Source: Apostichopus californicus
Lineage: Eukaryota > Echinodermata > Holothuroidea > Aspidochirotida > Stichopodidae
Assembly (NCBI GenBank): GCA_020650975.1
Contig: JAIPMN010028981.1
Span: forward strand, 1 to 22,901
Direction of reading: 5' to 3'
Length of the DNA stretch: 22,901 nucleotides
The notes beneath the pieces are model-generated. The model searched no databases, had not been told where the DNA came from, and was given only the letters and a program-made list of their open reading frames with translations. Positions within the stretch are counted from its first letter, which is position 1. Every line of letters begins with the position of its first letter. A program made the translations under genes and the position numbers. This document shows positions 1-10,100 of the stretch, piece by piece.

Positions 1-1010
1 TGAGTATGAGAACACATAACTATGCTAGAACATGGCTGTGTATGACTACACATACCTATGCTAGAACAGGACTGTGTATGAGTAAACATAATAATGCTAG
101 AACAGGGCCGAGTATGAGTACACATTACTATGCTAGAACATGGCTGAGTGTGAGGCTCAGTATACATACTGTAACTATGCCAGAACAGGGCTGAGTATGA
201 GAACACATAACTATGCTAGAATAGGGCTGAGTATGATAACACATAACTATGCTAGAACAGGGCTGAGCAAGAGAACACATTACTATGCTAGAACAGTGCT
301 GAGTATGAGAACACATAACTATGCTAGAACATGGCTGAGTGTGAGGCTCAGTATACATACTGTAACTATGCCAGAACAGGGCTGAGTATGAGAACACATT
401 ACTATGCTAGAACAGGACTGTGTATGAGTAAACATAATAATGCTAGAACACGGCTGAGTATGAGAACACATTACTATGCTAGAACACGGCTGAGTATGAG
501 TAAACATACCTATGGTAGAACAGGGCTGAGTATGAGAGTACACATAACTATGCTAGAACAGGGCTGAGTATGAGTACACATAACTATGCTAGAACATGGC
601 TGTGTATGACTACACATACCTATGCTAGAACAGGACTGTGTATGAGTAAACATAATTATGCTAGAACAGGGCTGAGTATGAGAACACATAACTATGCTAA
701 AACAGGGCTGAGTATGAGTACACATAACTATGCTGGAACAGGGCTGAGCAAGAGAACACATTACTATGCTAGAACAGGACTGTGTATGAGTAAACATATC
801 AATGCTAGAACAGGGCCGAGTATGAGTACACATTACTATGCTAGAACAGGGCTGAGTGTGAGGCTCAGTATACATAACTATGCCAGAACAGGGCTGAGTA
901 TAAGCACACATAACTATGCTAAAACATGGCTGTGTATGACTACACATACCTATGCTAGAACAGGACTGTGTATGAGTAAACATAAAAATGCTAGAACAGG
1001 CTGAGTATGA
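1..1010. repeat. 36-bp minisatellite array (about 27 units)
   Basis: A 36-bp unit repeats from the first base to about 1010; its consensus ends in ATGCTAGAACAGGGCTGAGT. Units differ by a few substitutions. Two units at about 150-180 and 341-371 carry an 11-bp longer segment containing GTGAGGCTCAGTATACATAC, and a third at about 866 has a shorter form. Because 36 is a multiple of three and the unit lacks stops in one frame per strand, open frames appear on both strands (for example 570-1004 + and 510-983 -). The longer units shift frame and end these, so I read the array as non-coding. It runs off the left edge of the window. Confidence 0.93.
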
Positions 1011-1029
1011 GAGTAAAAATGAAAAGTTT

Positions 1030-1665
1030 TGAATGAAGTAGGTGCACGTTTTCCAAAATAACCATTATGTAATCTAAGGTCACCAAAGGTCAATTATGGC
1101 TCAAAATGTATTTCTTGGGGGGGGGGGGCATTAACTTGTTAAACTCCCACTTATGGGGTCCGACATGGTTGACATTTTGGGACTTGTTGTGAATAGGGTC
1201 AGCGATTGTTTCCAAACTGAACCGTCATGTGATCCAAGGTCAACAAAGGTCAATTGTGGGTCAAAAACTCAACCTCCTACAGTATCTGATCAAAATTGTC
1301 CATGGTTGACCCCTGTGCGACCTCCATGAGCAAAGTTATCAGACGTTTTGTTTGGCTTTGAGAGGTGGACCTATGTTGACCATACATCAACTTAAAAAAA
1401 CTAATACAGGTGTATTAGTTTTTTTAAGTTGAATATTTGATTTTTGTGACTCCTGTGCAACCAAAGTTATTAAGTACAGTTGGAATGATTCTGCAAGTTC
1501 TTATAAACAAATCTAACAAAAGTTCAACAGATTCTCAAAAGGACCAATCATTGATTTGTGATATTTATGGCAATAATATTGTGTGTGTACATTAAACGCA
1601 GATTTCAGGATATTGCTCAGTCCCTTATAAGCAAGGAACGATAGTGCCCTTGGGCTCTTGTTAAT
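1030..1665. repeat. Dispersed repeat with AGGTCA-rich 160-bp tandem units
   Basis: Two diverged copies of a block starting TTTCCAAA (about 1050 and 1209) are 160 bp apart, each with two AGGTCA half-sites spaced by 4 bases (1077-1092 and 1237-1252). The block continues through 'gacccctgtgcgacc' and 'gactcctgtgcaacc' motifs to a terminal motif near 1631-1660 (AGTGCCCTTGGGCTCTTGTT). A close relative of that terminal motif lies at about 16420-16455. A 12-base G run sits at 1117-1128. This looks like an old interspersed repeat and no protein is recognisable. Confidence 0.6.
1388..1431. repeat. Perfect 20-bp inverted repeat, 4-base loop
   Basis: The left arm at 1388-1407 and right arm at 1412-1431 are exact reverse complements, separated by the loop AGGT. 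The arms are A/T rich (a run of seven A opposite seven T). The hairpin lies inside the dispersed repeat and could be a cruciform, a repeat-internal structure or a small-RNA precursor; the sequence alone does not decide. Confidence 0.85.
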
Positions 1666-4029
1666 ATAAACTTGCTGACTAATGGTTCGTCAGGCAATGG
1701 TTCACTTTAGCATATATATGCTCTGCCTCTTGCATTACTCTGTGTGTTAACTTAAATGTGAGAAAAATGGGATGGATGAGCTAAGGTGGAACAACATGAT
1801 CATTGTTTGACCATCAACGTACATGTGAGTTGAAGTGATTGAAAAGAAATAGAGGTAAAGATATTAGAAACAATTTTTGAATGAAATGAACAAATTGCTA
1901 AAGAAAAAAGGCTCGTTAATTGGAAAACTTGTTTTGCAGAGAAATGGTATGGATATACTATGAAGAAAGAATCAGATACATGGTAATACTTCAAATTTTG
2001 CTTTGAGCTTGAGAATTTCGAGAGAAAAAAACATAAAGCAAATTACATGGGCTGTTTAAAGGAGATGATACTGCAAACTTGAAGTATATCTTACTCAGCA
2101 GAAGTTGATCAAATGATTATAAAACTGTAAATTTTGACACTTCAGACATTGTATTGGCAGTGGTTGTCATCCAGTGTTTATTGTTGTGTTATGGTAACTG
2201 ACACTAATAGTATTGCTAATCTATGTGGGTTGTGTTAATTATATTCAAATGGAGAACAGTGACAGAATGTAATGTAAAGACTTCCAAGTGTTTTAAATTT
2301 CGTAAATGATCAATAAGAAATCAACAAAAATTAATAATCAAAGTATTTCAATGCAAATACATCAAGAGGAGTAAAGTAACATTATAGGAATAGTAGTAAA
2401 TTCCATATGTACACAAAATACCAATCAGCGAAATCCCAAATCTTAATCTTCCAGATGGTGTAAATGTCTTTGATATGTGGTGTCAACCGATGTGATGTTT
2501 GTAGTTACACTATATATATATATATGTACCACAGCTGTGGTACTCCCTACATTAACCATTTTCTATAACTGTCCTACTTCTAATATGTCTAGTTAGTTAC
2601 AATTGTCCTGTATTGATTAAACAGATATTTTGGTGGCTGAACTTGCGTAACAAGCTTGCTGGAAAATTCCTTAAACTTCAGGACAAAGCCACATCCTCAT
2701 ATTTTGATGACGAGGATATGGAATTTCAAATGTGATGATATTTTGCGATTCATCTGGAAACAGCAGAGCTAATGATGTCATTATGAGAATTGAGCTGTAA
2801 ATGATTTTGTTTAACCCTTATAATACTTAAATAAATTATGGACAGAGCTGCCTCCTGGGAAAATTATAAACATACAGAAGACTGCTAAGCAAACATCACA
2901 AAGGTATCAAATTTCAAGGATAAATCAACAAGATTTTATAATGCAAAATGTGAAGCTTTTGCAGAAAATCTGCCATGATGACATGATGTTAGCTGTTCAA
3001 AATAGATGACATACATATCAACCATATCTCAAGTGAAGGACATGATTTTGAGATGAGATATTTTGCCAACATTTTAGAATATGTTTTTTTAAAGTTTCAC
3101 ATTGTTTGTTCTCTGAATATCCCCATAATTGTGTGATGAATTCATGAAAGAATTGATTTGTTACAGTACCTCAATTGTGCGAAGAAAATGCCCAAATATT
3201 ATTAGAATGCATGTTGATACAGTATGTGTGTCTGATACATGACACGTTCGTAAACATGTAATGATGAAGCAAACTAGCATGTGTACGCACGTTTATTCGT
3301 TTGATTTGGCTCATAACTTTGCCCTTTTTTGGAAGATGACTTCTTCAATTTGATTAAAATTACAATAATGACTGAGGTAGACATTTAAGTGGTTGAAGGA
3401 CAACTGCTGTTTTGTCACTGTGGTGAGGTCTCTGAATGAGTGTGTCTCAGTAAGTCAATTGTTCCAACAAATAACAACACATTTCACATTACCAACTACC
3501 TATACTGGTTTAATATTAAATGTTAACAGTTAGTGATACCAAAATAATATTCACATCATATATAAGAATAATGATGTCTGAAAAAATATTTAACATTTCA
3601 CTTAAACTCAAGTTCACTGAAACTCAAGAACTTTTATTCACACATAAGCCTTTACTAGACACATATGCAGAGTCTCATTAAGCTAGACTTCAGTTGCGGA
3701 CCATTACACTCTGCATGTGAAATAGAAATAAGTGCAAGCATCATCAAGATAATTGTGGTTTCATTATTTATAACAAACTGTGTAGCTAATGACATTCTGT
3801 TTGTCATTCTATTAAGAAGTTGTGCTCAGGATCAGCTGATTTGTGTGTAATGAATCTACATAGTTATAAAAAAATTATGCTTGAAAATTCCTTTACATTG
3901 CATAACGACTACATACTCAGTGACATACTATACAAAAATAATGTTCCATTAACCAGCTAAACATTTGCCCTAGATATGAATCATATGAGCTTACTGGTTC
4001 TCAACTCCTTTACAATTTATTTCTCACAG
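1666..4029. other. AT-rich stretch without recognised genes
   Basis: No frame on either strand gives a recognisable protein over these 2.4 kb. The longest frames are 60-65 codons and low in information. The stretch may be 5' flank or an intron upstream of the first exon found here. One 36-codon open stretch after an AG at about 2624 was considered as an exon but ends in a stop without a good donor. Confidence 0.5.
2511..2543. repeat. TA microsatellite joined to an 18-bp palindrome
   Basis: A (TA)n run at 2511-2525 is followed at once by the perfect palindrome GTACCACAGCTGTGGTAC (2526-2543). Its centre is the E-box CAGCTG, flanked by inverted ACCACA/TGTGGT. Any regulatory role is inference; it may equally be a repeat remnant. 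Confidence 0.8.
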
Positions 4030-4140
4030 GATCCTTCTTTGCCATCTCATCAAGCAATTAGAGGAGAAGCTGAAGGGAACCCAGCAGGAGCTGAAGCAAT
4101 GACAAAAGATAGTGAAGAAGTAACAATTGAAACTTTGCAG
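4030..4140 (+). CDS. Exon 1 of the window: acidic linker
   Basis: The acceptor is TTTATTTCTCACAG|GAT and the donor TTGCAG|GTAAGT, both strong. The 37 codons are phase 0 at both ends, matching the phase-0 start of the next exon. The peptide is rich in Glu, Ala and Ser with no recognised domain. An internal ATG (4099) is possible as a start, but the good acceptor argues for further upstream exons. Confidence 0.55.
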
Positions 4141-7100
4141 GTAAGTATTAGTGAGTGAGAACTTCCAAGTATGAGTCATGACTTTTGACCAATCTCTCTA
4201 AATGATTTCTGACTGATACAGACTGGTTCCTAAATTAAAAGAGTCATGACTGATAACTTGCTTTTTTCACTACATGATTACAGACTGACATTTAGACATT
4301 ACTGAAAGTTATAATTGCTAAATTCGGTTTGCGTGTTGTTCCCAATTTAACAATAAAAACATTCCACACATCAAAAAGTATACATATATAGTTGCCATTT
4401 ATGCTTCCTATTGTTTGAAGAAGTAATATCATGCATATTAATTAGTAGGTGAGGCATATTGTAAAAATATTAACATGGCCACGTACATGTTTGTTATCTT
4501 TCCCATTTGGCATGTTTGTATCATTAGTAAGTGCTTATGTGTTTGTGTTTAATGTTAAATTGTTGGAATGAAATCAATTATGCAAATGGTAGGTGGGATT
4601 TGATGTTACTTTTTATCTCAATACTTGACATATTGTGATGTTTACTGGCAACATGTTTCTGTGCTTCTGCTACCAGATTGGAAAACTCTTTTGAAAGTTT
4701 ATCAGTAGATAGTAAATGAAGTTGTTTGAAAAAGCTATTCATTTTTGTAGCCAAAAAGCATTTCAGAAACCAATTTTGAGGCATTTTGCCATATTTTGAT
4801 GCCTGAAACACTCACATAAGGTTACACCTAAATGTCAACCACAGTCTTGCAGTACCTTCGTTACATGCTTGCTGATCTTAGCATAGTATTGAGGTGTAAA
4901 GAAGGACGGTGTGCATCTGACGTATTATCACTAACCACGTGTAGTGCTGCAGGAGCCACTGACATACTTAACTGAACAATAATGTTACAGACTGGGCTAA
5001 CGGGTATTGGTAGCTTGTAAGTGTCTGATATAATTCGTACCAGGCATTAAAGGCTTGATTTTACCATGAAACTGCAACGGTCTAGACAGCTTGGATTGTA
5101 CTCTTGAAATAAAGAATGTTGCTTTAGTTTGTTGTCCCACAAAACATATAACACAATAATGGAATCATAGTAAGTTTCAGAGTTTTGCTAGGAACTATGT
5201 TGGGTTTGTTGGGATTGACTTTAATGATATAATGGCTTCCCAATTTTGCAACATATGCTCTGTGTGGAAAACGTCTGTCAACCAAGATGCATTAAATAGC
5301 TTCCACCTGAAATACCTGTCTTAACTGATACTCTAACTCTAAACAAACATATACTACAAGCACATCGGTAGTATTGAGATTCTGCAACATTGTCTGCATT
5401 TTTACAGATTCCTGTGTCAACCCTTTTTCTGAGTTTTCCACTCTTTTTCCAGTAAACACCTACGTGACAAATGTGCGGCAACTCTGTCTATTCTGTGTCT
5501 ATTTGTGTCAAAGTCACACTTTTCACACAAAATTGCTGCTGTGTCCATGGATAATGATAGCTTTAGTCAAGCATATTAATAAATGGGCGGGGCAGAATTA
5601 AACCATTACATTAGCCCCTTAAACTGTCAAGTACACAACTCAATTTAATTAAAAGTATTTGATATGAGCATTTGCCTCATTAGTGTTCTAGGTTTTAACC
5701 GTCTACTGAGGTTCTTATATGGATTAGCTCAATTTCAATTGGCATCGTGAAATAGCATCAGAACGATGAAACATTTTTGGTTTCTGGTTATTTCAAGGAC
5801 TTGTCAGGAAATTTTTTCAAAGAATGGCGAGATGTGGGAAGAAATCTGAAGCTTGCTGAGACTGAGCTTGAAAACATAGAGGCAGATAACAGAAGAAAGG
5901 GACAAAAAGAAGTGGTGTACCACATGTTGCTACTATGGAAACGGAAACATGGGATGAAAGCAACAAACAAAGCACTGAGAGACGCTCTAATAGCAACTAA
6001 TCGAAAGGACCTGTCCGATTATCTTCTCAATAGGGAACACTGTGGTAAAACTTTAGGTAAGTCAAAGACAACAAAACATGAGATCAGTAAGAGAGATTAT
6101 GTATTTCTTGGTTTGTATTTACACTATACAGATGTAAATTCCATAGCCAAATACAATATGAAAAGGATATTAACATAGAAATAACAATTAACATTACTTA
6201 TAAAAACTTACTTATGCTGCAATAAACTTATGTATGTCTAGAAGCAAGTTTCCATGGAAGTATAGGAAGTAAAGCAATCGTCAGATTGTCATTTAGCAAG
6301 CAGCTGTAAAGAACATTAAGTTGTAAAGGAGCCTAATGATTACTCCTTATAACATGATGTTAGAACTGCATAAAAACATACCAAATCCATATGCAGGTTA
6401 TTCCCCTTGAAAGGAGCATTCTATGATACAGCCTACATTGCAACCTGTGTTATGTCATGCATAACCTTAATTTTCTGTCTATGTTATATGACGTTGATAT
6501 GTTTGAAACAAAAGAATATCAATTTAGTTCTCCTTATACATGACTTCTGATAACAATGCATTGAAAGAGGTGTGAGATTATTATGTTCATTGCAACAACA
6601 ATCATGTAAACATTTATATGCAAATGAGATATTTGGCAGTATTCTGAGATATTCATTTGGTCTCACTATTTTAATACAGTTGTGTGTCCATCATTGAAGG
6701 GTGTCTCACAAGCTACTACTTAAAAAAAGTAACTATCAATACAGACATCCCTACAGTAGAAATGAAATCTATTAAGAATTTGCCGTAAATGTTGGTCAGC
6801 TTATAGATTTTCAAACCGTTTGGTGGTACAAGGATATGAAGAGTATGTGAAATGTCAATCATACTAATCTTTTAATGATATGACAGTAGTAGTGAATGAA
6901 ATCATCATGTCTTGGAATCCTGAAGTTAATATCAAAAATTGATACACAGCTATCTGCCTATTTTTAAGATATGTTGGGAATATGTACATTGGTATCATGA
7001 TCTAAGTAAAGGTCTATACGAGATGAGAATGTTTTTAGCTGTATCAGTTTATTGAGACTCACAGAGACAGGAACTGAAACTGCTTACATGAAGCACTGTA

Positions 7101-10100
7101 TTTTATTTAAATGGTATTGTTCACAATTTCACAGATATTATAGTATGTTGTCAGAATGACCAAGTATTTCAGCATCTGATGCAGGTTGATATCTGAAAAT
7201 ACAATATCTGAAGTCCTGCTCATAGATAATGTGAATCTCTCCTGTACATGATGACTGAAAACCCTAAAGCTAAACACACATGTTCATTACCTTTGCATTT
7301 TGAAGTAACTTCTTCCAATATGGGAAAAGGAGCAGCTCACAGGAAACATATTGTTTCTAAGCAAGGTCAAATAGTACTGACCTTGAGCAATGGACCACGG
7401 AGCAAAGGATATGGAGCTAGGAACAACAAACAGACTTAAGATCACAGTGTTCTTTTACTCCAATGAGGGATTGTACTATGGGAGAGCACTGGCAGATGTA
7501 TTAGCTATAAACTAAGCATTGATTGAGTTGAGGATTTTTAAGTCCTAATCTGCCAGTTGTTTACATAACATATTTATCTCTTTGCATTATTATCAAAAGA
7601 TTCTTATGCGAAAACGGCTCTAAGTGTACAAGCAGTGGTTGACAAAGAAGGCAGAATTCTAGAGATACCAGGGACTGGTGTTAGACTTGATATTCCTCCT
7701 GGTGCTATTGACGGGAAATGCTTGATTGAGATAAAACTCATTTCAAACTATATCCAAGAAGAGTCTAAATCATCATTTACCAGTAACACAACAGTGGTAG
7801 TGGAACTGCTTCCAGATAACTTAAAGTTGCATCATCGTGCAAAGCTCACCCTGCCTCACTGTCTCAAGTTGAAGAACCTTGTTGAATGCAAAGCTCTGGT
7901 ATTCAGCAGTCACCATGCTCAAGGTACATCTTATCTTATGTTTAGGGTAACTTAAAAAGCAGAAAATCACAACCCACATGAGCATTTGTGTCGTTAAATG
8001 GTATGTAGCAATTGTCACCAAGGTGTGTTTGGTGCTCACCTGTCATTGATTGAAATTAGATGTCTATGTTATTTTTCAAAGCCTTATTTATATATATAAT
8101 AGTCTTCATAGCCAGTATCATTGGTACATAGAGAGGTGATCACAATAAATGTACTTGTTGTCATGTCACCTTCTTTAAAAGCTAGTGGGTACGTCAGTCA
8201 TATGTTCACTTTATCAATGCTGATCCCTTTCAGGGCTAATCAGGGTACAACATTTATCACACCATAAATGTTACAGTGTTAATGCCTTCAAAGCAAATGA
8301 GAATGTTGAAGTGATTCCCATCTTACTATTTGACTGTGTTAATACTTTGTTAGGAAAACTTTACCTTGTGTTATGTGGCATCTTGGAAAGTGTTTGATTG
8401 AAGAGAAAACAGAAAAAAATAATAGTACCAACTTTCTGATTTAGCAATTGTTTTACTTTGGTAGGGGCTCAGCCAATGTGGAGACCGAAACAACATGCCT
8501 TGTATCAACTGAATGAAACAAACTGCATAATCTGGGTTGAAAGCTTTTCATGGGAGACATGTCGGATTGATGATAAAGATGTTTTATATAAGAGGATCCA
8601 GGTCTATGCTGCTTGTAGCAAGGGTTTGATTTCTAAAAATATGCAAATGGAACTTGGATACTACATCGACTTGCCAGGTCAAAGACAGGTGAGTTATATG
8701 TAATAATTGCTATCATCAAAATGAACTTTGAGCTAATCGTTTTGTAGTATAATAATGTAGGGTGTTTATCAGTAGGGTTACCTCTAATACCCTATTTTAT
8801 TTATTTATTTGTTGGTTTGTTTTCTTACATCTATGTGACCAAATTATGATGGTTTATGGTAAATTTGCGATAGTAAGGTCATTAATGTTCTTTTAAAGGA
8901 TAATGGCGATGACGATCTCGCTGTTTTTGCTTAGTGGTTAAGTTCTATCCTTCAACTGTGTGATTCCTTAAATGGTTTAACCAAAAACCACCAGCAATAC
9001 ACCCTAACTTTGCGTATGCGATGAAGATTACTATATTATTCTGCTAAGTGAGTGCAATAATCCACGAATGTGTCTTACAATAAGCAATTGATGTTTCCTT
9101 TTGTCACTGTGGAAAGTAATTTAAGCTTTGTTGATTCAAAGTGAGATTGTGGAAGTGGCTACTACTTTAGTTACCACTTATGACTTGCAAAGTTAGGGGG
9201 CATGCGGAAGTTACCATACACCATTATACATGTGAATTTAATTATTGCATTAAAGTGTTATGAGAATGCTGTGATTTGAATAAGTAACTGTCGTCCTCCA
9301 ATAAACACGCATACTTGTTTAATAAATGGCCATGATAGTATATCAGAACTATTGCATTGCATGTTTAATGCATACATCTGAGTTTTTGGCATGCTAATGT
9401 GATATAAGTTATTATTAAATTCCTTTGTCTTATATGTTACGTTCTCTTAAATTTTCCAATGTCTTGGAACTAGTCCCTGTTCCAAGTAAGACTTATCCTT
9501 GTCAAGGAATGTTACACATAAATAATGATAAACATTTATCAAGCTCATTGTGTAGGAATGTCATGAAAAAGAAATAGATCCATGAATACCATTTTTAGAC
9601 ATTCAAATTGTAATATCTTTTCACATGGATCTCCTGCATTTCTTTATGAGTTTTTCAGTACTTTGTTTTGATTAATCCTTTAAGATAATTGAGAAGAATA
9701 ATTTGAGAGTCTTGCAAGAAAAACCATTCTCATTTTGGAAAGATGGACGATTACCTTTGAAGATATCACTTGAAAAGATAAGGCCAGAGTCTTGGAAATG
9801 CAGTGAAGGCACAAACTCAAAGGTAATTAGGTTCTAATCGGACATTATAGGTGTAAGAATCCAATGTAGTGGTACTATGAGTTGATTACCATTAGCTCGT
9901 TTGTAGTTATTGGTTTTGATGATAACCGTAACCTATGCATTCATGCTGGCGCATTCATGCTGGCTTGGGTGTGTGGGTGGGTGTTGCAGTTGTGACGACC
10001 AGCTTTTAACACGATATCTCATGGTAGGAAGCTTAGATATATCTCATATGTTGTGTGTAGGAGTACATTTTTGAGTACAAGAAGCCTAGCGTGTTTTGGG

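Noticed and set aside
510-1004. Overlapping long open frames on both strands (157 and 144 codons)
   Set aside because: They are translation of a 36-bp tandem repeat lacking stops; variant units shift the frame and no splice or start context supports them.
2624-2735. 36-codon open stretch after an AG, considered as an upstream exon
   Set aside because: It ends in TGA with no good donor before it and no domain similarity.
4578-4811. 77-codon frame on the minus strand inside intron 1
   Set aside because: The peptide looks protein-like (Lys, Phe and Leu rich) and could be a transposase scrap, but no motif is recognisable and nothing nearby continues it.
5418-5452. Possible small exon after TTTTTACAG near 5407
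   Set aside because: The frame reaches a stop at once after a poor donor, and exon 1 already joins exon 2 in phase.
7248-7439. 63-codon frame in the DD1-ZU5 intron
   Set aside because: No domain, no matching splice phases, and exons 2 and 3 already join in phase 1.
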